This document shows, in pieces, positions 1 through 6,209 of a stretch of DNA of 17,074 nt. Numbering within the stretch: the stretch's first letter is position 1; the number at the start of each line of letters is the position of its first letter. Source of the DNA: Bacteroidia bacterium (lineage in GTDB: Bacteria; Bacteroidota; Bacteroidia; Bacteroidales; GCA-2748055); assembly GCA_004525825.1 (NCBI GenBank), contig SPBY01000011.1:1-17074 (forward strand), read 5' to 3'. A program made the position numbers and the translations under genes. The notes below the pieces were generated by a model, which saw nothing but the letters and a program-made list of their open reading frames with translations, ran no database searches and was not told the origin of the DNA.

Positions 1-9
1 CCGAAGCCA

Positions 10-891
10 CTATTTAGATAACTCGGCGACGATCTGTGTGATGTGTTCGGGGGTGGTTCCGCAGCATCCCCCCACCATATTGGCCCCGGCAGCTACCAAA
101 TCTTTCATTTGGGGTGCCATCACACCCGGAGTTTCAGGAAAAACCGTCTTCCCGTCCAGGTACTGGGGTAATCCTGCGTTGGCATGAACCAGAATGGGGA
201 CATCCGGATTCAGCGCCCTGATCTCCTTTACAATCTCGACCATCCCGGCAGTTCCGTTCCCGCAGTTGGCGCCAATGATATCCGCTCCTGCTGACAGAGC
301 CATTTCCAGGAACTCTTCAACACCGGTACCCATCATGGTCCGGTATTCACCGGCCTGCGTTTTGGAAAATGTAAAGGTACAGGCCACATCCAGCTCGCAT
401 ACTTTTTTAATGGCCTCAATGGCAAGTCGGGCCTCTTCCGGATCGGTCATGGTCTCCACCACAATTCCATCCACCCCGCCATCCACCAGCCCCCTGGCCT
501 GCTCCATAAATCCTTTGAAAATTTCCTGTGGGGGAACTTCTCCCATCATCACCATGATTCCCGTCGGACCCATGGACCCAAGGACCAGTGCCCGATCACC
601 AGCTGCCTTTTTAGATATTTCGGCGGCTGCTTTATTGAGCTCATAGACCTGATCCTGAAAGCCATAGCCTTGCAGCTTATGGGGACTGCCCCCAAAACTA
701 TTGGTCAGGATCAGGTCGGCCCCGGCATCTACATAGCTTTGTGCGATATCCAGCACATCGTCCGGCCTTGTCAGGTTCCACCCTTCGGGACATTCGTCGG
801 CTTTCAGCCCTTTCAGGTGAAGAAAGGTACCCCAGGCTCCGTCCGAAACCAGTGTCTTTCCTTCAGCTATCTTTTCCAGTATTTTTCCCAT
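10..891 (-). CDS. Homocysteine S-methyltransferase family protein
   Basis: A 293-residue TIM-barrel protein of the homocysteine S-methyltransferase (Pfam S-methyl_trans) family, as in the N-terminal module of MetH and in BHMT. These enzymes move a methyl group to the thiol of homocysteine bound by zinc. Seen: a DGAWGT motif near the N-terminus, the first zinc-ligand Cys in GANCGNG (Cys210) and the Cys pair in GGCCGTTPEH (Cys276, Cys277), so the zinc site is intact. The length fits a stand-alone domain; the folate, B12 and activation domains of MetH are absent, so the methyl donor is unknown. I start at the ATG at 891 rather than the in-frame ATG at 936. The extra 15 residues are not family-like, and a Bacteroidota -7 box (916-923) lies between the two. 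It is divergent from the tetrose operon and probably unrelated to it. Confidence 0.88.
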   Translation of the reverse strand: MGKILEKIAEGKTLVSDGAWGTFLHLKGLKADECPEGWNLTRPDDVLDIAQSYVDAGADLILTNSFGGSPHKLQGYGFQDQVYELNKAAAEISKKAAGDRALVLGSMGPTGIMVMMGEVPPQEIFKGFMEQARGLVDGGVDGIVVETMTDPEEARLAIEAIKKVCELDVACTFTFSKTQAGEYRTMMGTGVEEFLEMALSAGADIIGANCGNGTAGMVEIVKEIRALNPDVPILVHANAGLPQYLDGKTVFPETPGVMAPQMKDLVAAGANMVGGCCGTTPEHITQIVAELSK

Positions 892-922
892 CTTTGGTAA
901 GCAGTTATGATTCGTCAAAGAT
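890..922. repeat. Inverted repeat in the divergent intergenic region
   Basis: ATCTTTG (890-896) and CAAAGAT (916-922) form perfect 7-base inverted arms around a 19-base spacer. The right arm lies inside the -7 box of the leftward methyltransferase gene. The left arm, read rightward with its flanking base (CATCTTTG, 889-896), is one mismatch from the same -7 consensus and could serve the permease gene at 946. It may be a pair of overlapping facing promoters or an operator. Seven-base arms can arise by chance. Confidence 0.3.
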
Positions 923-923
923 A
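916..923 (-). promoter_or_regulatory. Candidate Bacteroidota -7 promoter box for the methyltransferase gene
   Basis: On the minus strand this reads TATCTTTG, an exact match to the Bacteroidota -7 consensus TAnnTTTG. It would place the transcript start some 15-20 bases before the ATG at 891, supporting that start over the one at 936. I see no convincing -33 TTG at the usual distance, so this rests on one box. Confidence 0.45.
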
Positions 924-945
924 GTAAATGAGTCATTAAAACTCC

Positions 946-2205
946 ATGAAAAAGCCCTCCTTCCCTATTCGAATTCTGCTGGTCTTCTCCACCTTTATGC
1001 TCACGGTACTGCTTTACATTGACCGGGCCTGCATCTCGGCAGCCAAGGAGGAGATCTCTTCCGATCTTAATTTCGACCTGACAGATTTTGGATGGGTGAT
1101 GGCCATGTTCACTCTGGGCTATGCCCTGTTTCAGACACCCGCCGGCAAGTGGGCCGACAAAAAGGGCCCACGGACTGTAATTGCTACCATTGTGGGTATC
1201 TGGTCGGTGCTTACTGCCCTTACCGGAGCTGCCTGGAACTACATCAGCATGTTGGTGATCCGTTTCCTGTTTGGTGCCGGGGAGGCCGGGGCCTTCCCCA
1301 GCCTGGCCAAGGTGGTCTACTACTGGTTTCCGGTGAAGGAACGGGGCATTGTACAGGGGATCAATTTTTCAGGTTCCCGGATCGGAGCGGCCTTCGCCCT
1401 CCCCCTGGTTGCCATCATCATAGGGAGCGTGGGTTGGCGCCTCAGTTTCCTGATCTTTGGAGCTATCGGACTATTATTTGCCATACTCTGGAGGACTCTT
1501 TTCAGGAATACCCCCGAAGAATCGGGAGCCATCAGCAAACAGGAAAAAAAGTATATCCTGGAAAACCGGGAGAAACCCTCCCAGGCAGGACCAATAAAGC
1601 TCAGCTTTGGGACTATCCTCTCTACCAGGAACATGTGGCTGGCCATGCTGCAATACATGGCCAGCAATTTCACCTTCTATTTCACTCTCACATGGATGTA
1701 TCCTTACCTGAAGGATCGCTTTGCCCTGGGAGGCGTGGAAGCCGGAATATATTCTATGATTCCACTATTCGCAGGAGCTGCAGGCAACTGGGTATCCGGA
1801 TTGTGGGTGGACTGGTTGTACAAAAAGCGGAATGTGCTTATATCCAGGAGATTGCCTGCAGTGACCGGCTTTATGCTGGCTGCCTTTGGGATGCTGATGA
1901 TGGCTAACATCGACACCCCGGAGCTAGCAATTATCTTCCTGGCCATTGCCATTTTCGGGGCCGATATGACCCTGAGCCCCTCCTGGGCCTTCTGCATCGA
2001 CATCGGTAAAGAGAATGCCGGGGCAGTCTCAGGGACCATGAACATGGCAGGAAACCTGGGAGCATTTGTGACGATCATTGCATTCCCCTATCTTTATGAA
2101 TGGACCGGCAGTTTCCAGCCCTTCTTTTATGTATGCATGGTACTTTCGGCCATGGCCATTGCGCTCTGGCTCTTTATGAATCCGGGTAAAACCATAACAA
2201 CATGA
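946..2205 (+). CDS. MFS permease, anion:cation symporter (hexuronate/sugar-acid) type
   Basis: A 419-residue inner-membrane transporter with about 12 hydrophobic segments, the usual size for the anion:cation symporter branch of the major facilitator superfamily (ExuT, GudP and DgoT are members). Seen: DRACIS after helix 1 (residues 26-31), where the branch typically has DR-N-IS; the MFS loop 2-3 signature GKWADKKGPRT (67-77); and RFLFGAGEAGAFPS in helix 4, typical of the branch. Family members import sugar acids or related small anions with protons. It is the first gene of the operon and its stop overlaps the next start (ATGA at 2202-2205), so it probably carries the substrate of the downstream enzymes. 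The exact substrate cannot be read from sequence. A monosaccharide or tetrose-derived acid is my guess from the enolase-family gene and kinase module downstream. Confidence 0.88.
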   Translation: MKKPSFPIRILLVFSTFMLTVLLYIDRACISAAKEEISSDLNFDLTDFGWVMAMFTLGYALFQTPAGKWADKKGPRTVIATIVGIWSVLTALTGAAWNYISMLVIRFLFGAGEAGAFPSLAKVVYYWFPVKERGIVQGINFSGSRIGAAFALPLVAIIIGSVGWRLSFLIFGAIGLLFAILWRTLFRNTPEESGAISKQEKKYILENREKPSQAGPIKLSFGTILSTRNMWLAMLQYMASNFTFYFTLTWMYPYLKDRFALGGVEAGIYSMIPLFAGAAGNWVSGLWVDWLYKKRNVLISRRLPAVTGFMLAAFGMLMMANIDTPELAIIFLAIAIFGADMTLSPSWAFCIDIGKENAGAVSGTMNMAGNLGAFVTIIAFPYLYEWTGSFQPFFYVCMVLSAMAIALWLFMNPGKTITT

Positions 2206-3065
2206 AACTGGCACTCAATACACTGGTGTACGAAGTGGGTAACAGGGGACCGGAGGAGTCGCTGAGATCTGCGGCAAAATTCGGATTCAAATACATTGAA
2301 TACGCCGGGATCCGTAAAGGCAACCCTGCCACCATGAGTAAAGAGCAGAAAAAGGAAGCTGTTCGTATCGTAAAGGACAACGGAATACACAGCACACAGA
2401 TGCTGATGGTGGCCACCAAAGATACAGCCCATTCCGATCCAAGAAAGAGGGATGCGGTATTTGAATACATGAAACAATGTGCCGATTTCCAGATGGAACT
2501 GGGCGGCCGGCAGCTGCTGGTATGCTGGGGAGGCGGACTCTATGAACTGGGTACCACACCGGAGCAGTCATGGCTCTATATGCTGGACAATGTAGGTAGG
2601 TTTGCCGGGTGGTGTCTGGACAAAGACCTGCTGGTGGGATTTGAACTGGACCCCCACGTCTATTTCATTGTGAACAGCACCTACAAACTGGCCAAAGTGA
2701 TGGAAGACCTGGGCTTGCCCAATGTCTATCCCAACGTGGATGTGGGTCACCTGGTGATCACCCGGGAGGAACCGGAGATGCTGGACAAACTCAAGGACAG
2801 GCTGCTTCATGTGCACCTGAGTGAAACCGAATCCTTCGCACACACCAACTCCATCCTGGGAACCGGGACCGTGGATTTCAAGGCCTACGTGGACCGCTTG
2901 CTGGAACTGGGCATTGAGGAGAACTGTAAGAAATACGGCGAGCCCTGTGTGGCAGGCATTGAAATGGGCAGCGAAGCCAGCGGAGGCTTTGTGGAGGATC
3001 CTGACAGGTGGGTGCAGGAAAGCCTCGATTATCTTGCCAGGATACTGCCGGATATTACCAGGTAA
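2202..3065 (+). CDS. TIM-barrel sugar epimerase/isomerase (D-tagatose 3-epimerase-like)
   Basis: A 287-residue cytoplasmic protein of the xylose-isomerase-like TIM-barrel family (Pfam AP_endonuc_2), with no signal peptide. Candidate metal and catalytic residues are spaced as in ketose 3-epimerases: Glu148 (in GFELD), Asp180 and His183 (in NVDVGH), His203/His205 (in HVHLSE) and Glu254 (in GIEMGS). Family members use a divalent metal and a Glu pair to move a proton at C2/C3 of a free or phosphorylated ketose. It is translationally coupled to the permease by a 4-base overlap and sits 19 bases before the RpiB-like gene. With a DhaK/DhaL kinase and an RpiB isomerase downstream, I infer an erythrulose or erythrulose-phosphate epimerase or isomerase. 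Hydroxypyruvate-isomerase-like or decarboxylase activity is possible, since the fold is catalytically diverse. Confidence 0.8.
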   Translation: MKLALNTLVYEVGNRGPEESLRSAAKFGFKYIEYAGIRKGNPATMSKEQKKEAVRIVKDNGIHSTQMLMVATKDTAHSDPRKRDAVFEYMKQCADFQMELGGRQLLVCWGGGLYELGTTPEQSWLYMLDNVGRFAGWCLDKDLLVGFELDPHVYFIVNSTYKLAKVMEDLGLPNVYPNVDVGHLVITREEPEMLDKLKDRLLHVHLSETESFAHTNSILGTGTVDFKAYVDRLLELGIEENCKKYGEPCVAGIEMGSEASGGFVEDPDRWVQESLDYLARILPDITR

Positions 3066-3084
3066 ACCATAAAACACTATAGAA

Positions 3085-3543
3085 GTGAGCAAAATAGTAA
3101 TTGATGCAGACGATGCGGCCTTTAGCCTGAAGAAAGTGCTGGTTGCACATCTGCAAAGCAAGGGCATAGAGGTGGAAGACCTGGACTATAACGGAATCAA
3201 ACCTGATGCCACCTATCCCGAGGTGGGATACAACCTGGCGCTTAAGGTGCAGGCAGAGCATCTCGACCGGGCCATTCTGATCTGCGGGACCGGACTGGGC
3301 ATGGCCATGATTGCCAATAAGGTGGAAGGGGTCTATGCCGGCGTGTGTCACGATGTATATTCCGCCGAAAGGCTCAGGGCCAGCAACAATGCCCAGGTGC
3401 TATGCATGGGTGCCCGTGTGGTGGGGGAGGAATTGGCCAAGACCATTGTAGATGCCTGGTTGAAAGCAGAATACCAGGGAGGACGATCTGCACCCAAGGT
3501 GGAAATCATGCGCGACCTTGAAAAAGAATCCTTTAAAAAATAG
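3085..3543 (+). CDS. RpiB/LacAB-family isomerase, likely D-erythrulose 4-phosphate isomerase (DerI/EryI type)
   Basis: A 152-residue type B sugar-phosphate isomerase starting at GTG. Seen: the isomerisation base Cys67 in ICGTGLG, the ANK helix start, SNNAQVLCMGARVVG and the phosphate-side GGR (Arg134). Two positions differ from ribose-5-phosphate isomerase B: the Asp-His pair after strand 1 (Asp9-His10 in E. coli) is Asp9-Asp10, and the His of the R-x-HNN segment (His99 in E. coli) is Ser100. That His serves furanose ring opening in the RpiB family. C4 sugar phosphates with phosphate on O4 cannot form such a ring. As I recall, erythritol-pathway EryI also has SNNAQ here. With DhaK/DhaL next door, D-erythrulose 4-phosphate to D-erythrose 4-phosphate is the best guess; galactose-6-phosphate or ribose-5-phosphate isomerase is less likely. 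Confidence 0.85.
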   Translation: MSKIVIDADDAAFSLKKVLVAHLQSKGIEVEDLDYNGIKPDATYPEVGYNLALKVQAEHLDRAILICGTGLGMAMIANKVEGVYAGVCHDVYSAERLRASNNAQVLCMGARVVGEELAKTIVDAWLKAEYQGGRSAPKVEIMRDLEKESFKK

Positions 3544-3548
3544 ATTTC

Positions 3549-4562
3549 ATGCAAAAGTTTATCAATGATCCCTCCCTGGTGGTGGATGAAATGCTCCAGG
3601 GATACGTAAACGCCCACCCGGACCTGGTAAGCCACACTGAAAATGACCGGGTGCTGAAATACAAACATGCCCCGGTGGAAGGCAAGGTGGGCATCGTTAC
3701 CGGCGGAGGTTCTGGCCACAAACCTGCTTTCGTGGGCTACATTGGAAAGAATATGTGTGATGCAGTGGCAGTGGGCGAGATATTTACTTCTCCCCCGGCC
3801 CAGATGTTCCTGGATGCCATTAAGGCAGCCGATTCGGGCAAAGGCGTTGCCATCCTCTACGGCAACTATGCAGGCGATAACATGAATGTGTCCATGGCCA
3901 TGGAGGAGGCAGAGGACGAAGGTATCCGGGTAAAAAAAGTGGTAGCCAACGACGATGTACCCTCTGCTCCCCTCAGCGAGAGAGAAAAACGTCGCGGAGT
4001 AGCCGGGGAGATCCTGATGTGGAAAGTGGGTGGTGCCAGGGCGGCCATGGGAGCTTCCCTCGATGAGGTGATTGCTGCCTCTCAGAAGGCCATTGACAAC
4101 ACCCGAAGCATCGGGGTGGGATTGAGTGGCTGTACCATCCCCGATGTGGGACACCCCAACTTCAGTGTAGATCCCGGAAAGATGGAGGTGGGCATCGGGC
4201 ACCACGGGGAACCAGGCATCGAGGTGGCCGACCTGGAAACTGCTGCAGAGGTGGCCAGGCGGATGGTAGATGTGGTTCTTCCCGACCTTCCTTTCGAAAA
4301 GGAAGACGAGGTGGTACTTCTTCTCTCAGGGCTGGGATCCACCCCGGTGATGGAACTCTATATTCTTTACAGGGATGTGATCGCGAAACTGGAAGAAAAG
4401 GGCCTGAGAGTGTACCTCTCTTATGTGGGCAACTACTTTACTTCCCTGGAGATGGCCGGTGCCACACTCACCCTGATGAAACTGGATGAAGAGTTGAAAC
4501 AATGCATCGATTACGAAGCCGACTCGGTGGGTTTGAGGCAATTCCAGCGTAATATTCATTGA
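3549..4562 (+). CDS. dhaK: Dihydroxyacetone kinase-type ketose kinase, substrate-binding subunit DhaK
   Basis: A 337-residue cytoplasmic DhaK subunit, about full length for the family. It binds a short-chain ketose covalently through a histidine hemiaminal and presents it to DhaL for phosphorylation. Seen: TGGGSGHKP with the active-site His57, NYAGDNMN with the acid/base Asp110, and GHHGEPG with the substrate-binding His219, so the full catalytic set is present. The gene follows the RpiB-like gene by 5 bases and abuts dhaL. No DhaM (PTS phosphodonor) is encoded nearby, so an ATP-dependent K+L pair is expected. If the substrate were only dihydroxyacetone, the product would need no RpiB isomerase, so context favours erythrulose (DerK/LerK-like role). 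The name dhaK states the family, not the proven substrate. Confidence 0.9.
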   Translation: MQKFINDPSLVVDEMLQGYVNAHPDLVSHTENDRVLKYKHAPVEGKVGIVTGGGSGHKPAFVGYIGKNMCDAVAVGEIFTSPPAQMFLDAIKAADSGKGVAILYGNYAGDNMNVSMAMEEAEDEGIRVKKVVANDDVPSAPLSEREKRRGVAGEILMWKVGGARAAMGASLDEVIAASQKAIDNTRSIGVGLSGCTIPDVGHPNFSVDPGKMEVGIGHHGEPGIEVADLETAAEVARRMVDVVLPDLPFEKEDEVVLLLSGLGSTPVMELYILYRDVIAKLEEKGLRVYLSYVGNYFTSLEMAGATLTLMKLDEELKQCIDYEADSVGLRQFQRNIH

Positions 4563-4570
4563 ATACGAGC

Positions 4571-5215
4571 ATGAGTACTTTTAAAAACAGTGAGGGTGCG
4601 GTGATTGTCGACCGGATGATTGTGGTCATACAGGAGAATAAACAATTCCTGAGCGATATCGACGGATTAATTGGCGATGGAGACCATGGTGTCAATATGA
4701 ATAAGGGATTTACCATGTGCCGCGAGGAATTAGATAATACCCCGGGCAACCTGGCTTTTTCCGCACTTAGCCTGTCGAAAATTTTAATCATGAAAATTGG
4801 CGGCTCCATGGGGCCCCTCTATGGGAAAATGTTTCGTGGTTTTGCCAAAGAACTTGAGGGTAAAGAAGAAATTGATATACATGCCATGGCTGCGGCTTTA
4901 GAAGCTATGCTTAGCTCTGTTCAGTCCATCTCACCAGCCAAACCGGGAGACAAAACTCTTATCGACACGCTGTCTCCGGCTGTGGCAGCCTTTAAAACAG
5001 CAGCCTCAGAAGGAAAAGAATTTGAGGTGGCCCTGGATGAGATGAAAAGCGCAGCCATCTCCGGCCGTGATTCTACCAGGGATATGGTGGCTCAATTGGG
5101 CCGTGCAAGTCGGCTGGGGGAACGCTCACGTGGTGTACTCGATGCAGGGGCAAGCTCCTGTTGCCTGATTTTGGAAACTCTGGCCGACACCACAAAAGAA
5201 TTATTGGAATCATGA
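4571..5215 (+). CDS. dhaL: Dihydroxyacetone kinase-type ketose kinase, nucleotide-binding subunit DhaL
   Basis: A 214-residue DhaL subunit, an all-helical ADP/ATP-binding protein that phosphorylates the ketose held by DhaK. Seen: the magnesium ligands Asp31, Asp36 and Asp38 in DGLIGDGDHG, the nucleotide-loop GGSMGPLYG (77-85), SPAKPGDKTLID, and the C-terminal RASRLGERSRGVLDAGA. I choose the ATG at 4571, eight bases after the dhaK stop. With that start the three Asp residues are offset by only one from E. coli DhaL (30, 35, 37). A TTG at 4559 overlapping the dhaK stop would add four residues and is possible through coupling. In many bacteria with ATP-dependent enzymes K and L are fused in one chain; here they are separate. 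The gene is visibly poorer in G+C than dhaK. Confidence 0.9.
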   Translation: MSTFKNSEGAVIVDRMIVVIQENKQFLSDIDGLIGDGDHGVNMNKGFTMCREELDNTPGNLAFSALSLSKILIMKIGGSMGPLYGKMFRGFAKELEGKEEIDIHAMAAALEAMLSSVQSISPAKPGDKTLIDTLSPAVAAFKTAASEGKEFEVALDEMKSAAISGRDSTRDMVAQLGRASRLGERSRGVLDAGASSCCLILETLADTTKELLES

Positions 5216-5228
5216 AAACAGGAAGACT

Positions 5229-6197
5229 ATGGCCGAAATTAAACAGGGAATTATCATAGGTTTTCTCGGGAAAACCCAGGATCGGTTCTCCGAATACCAG
5301 CGTCCGGTAAGCACTGAGGAGAAACTGGATTTTGTTTCTAAAATTGACGGATTTACGGGTGTTGAGATGGTTTTTCCCTACGAGAATGGTGAACCTGAAG
5401 AAACCAGGGCCTGGATGTCGAAATACAGACTGGAGTTTGCTGCCATCAATGTAAATGTGAAAAAAGAGGCAGAATGGGTTCCGGGGGCACTTTCCCGTCC
5501 GGACCAGGGAATTCGGGATCGAGCTGTGGTAATGATTAAAAAGGCCAAAGATTTTGCCAAAGCAGTGGGTGCTCCCCATGTTACCTGCTGTCCCTTAAGC
5601 GATGGCTATGACGTACTATTTCAGATCAACTATAAAACTGCATGGCGATACATGGTGGAGACCATTGGGGAAGCAGCAGATTACCTGCCGGAAATCCCTT
5701 TGTTCATTGAACCGAAATACTCTGAAACCCGTGTGCATTGCCAGATAGATTCCACAGCCAAAGGATTGTTATTGTTAAAAGATGTTCAATGCAAAAACAC
5801 GGGTATTACCATGGATATGGGACACTCGCTGCAGAGCCAGGAGAACCCGGCTCAGGCACTTTCGCTTATCTACGAAAGCGGCTATGATGCCTATATTCAC
5901 ACCAACGACAACGATACCAAAGCCGATTGGGACCTGGTGGGTGCCAGCCGCCATTTTCTACATTACGTGGAATTGATGTTCTGGGCACTGGAGTATGGCT
6001 ATAACAAGTATTTTACCACAGATGCCTCACCTCGTATTTTCGATGTACTGGAATTCTTCAACCGTCATTCGGAAATAACCCGGGGTGCATACAAACTTGC
6101 AAAATCCCTGGATCGTCAACAAATTCAAGAAATGATGCGGGTGGAAGACTACAATGGCTTAATGAAAATGGTCAATAAGGATATTTATCGCATCTAA
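5229..6197 (+). CDS. Xylose-isomerase-like TIM-barrel protein (aldose-ketose isomerase family)
   Basis: A 322-residue cytoplasmic TIM barrel, distinct from the shorter one at 2202-3065. Seen: Glu161 in LFIEPKYSE (compare the EPKP motif of xylose and rhamnose isomerases), Asp196 and His199 in TMDMGHS, His224 in YIHTNDND, and Asp265 in FTTDASPR, which together would hold one or two divalent metals. The length and the EPK motif place it nearer to true aldose-ketose isomerases than to the 3-epimerases, but the fold family also includes decarboxylases such as 3-oxo-isoapionate decarboxylase of apiose catabolism, whose product is L-erythrulose. Lying 13 bases after dhaL and 12 before the enolase-family gene, it is in the operon and probably makes or reshapes the ketose for the kinase. 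Its G+C content resembles dhaL, not the genes outside. Confidence 0.78.
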   Translation: MAEIKQGIIIGFLGKTQDRFSEYQRPVSTEEKLDFVSKIDGFTGVEMVFPYENGEPEETRAWMSKYRLEFAAINVNVKKEAEWVPGALSRPDQGIRDRAVVMIKKAKDFAKAVGAPHVTCCPLSDGYDVLFQINYKTAWRYMVETIGEAADYLPEIPLFIEPKYSETRVHCQIDSTAKGLLLLKDVQCKNTGITMDMGHSLQSQENPAQALSLIYESGYDAYIHTNDNDTKADWDLVGASRHFLHYVELMFWALEYGYNKYFTTDASPRIFDVLEFFNRHSEITRGAYKLAKSLDRQQIQEMMRVEDYNGLMKMVNKDIYRI

Positions 6198-6209
6198 AAA
6201 TGATAGCCC

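Noticed and set aside
892..936. N-terminal extension of the methyltransferase to the ATG at 936
   Set aside because: It would leave only nine bases to the divergent permease gene and put the best promoter box inside the coding sequence; the added residues do not resemble the family.
1092..1907. A 271-codon plus-strand frame overlapping the MFS permease in another register
   Set aside because: The MFS frame has membrane helices and family motifs; the alternative is Cys/Gly/His-rich with no structure and is a shadow.
3348..4205. A 285-codon open frame on the minus strand opposite the RpiB-like and dhaK genes
   Set aside because: It mirrors two genes with complete catalytic motifs, has no recognisable domain, and is rich in His/Gly stretches typical of antisense reading of G+C-rich codons.
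3549..5215. Plain dihydroxyacetone/glycerol catabolism as the role of DhaK and DhaL
   Set aside because: No DhaM, glycerol dehydrogenase or DhaR is present, and an RpiB-type isomerase and a ketose epimerase in the same operon have no use for dihydroxyacetone phosphate. It is not excluded, only less likely.
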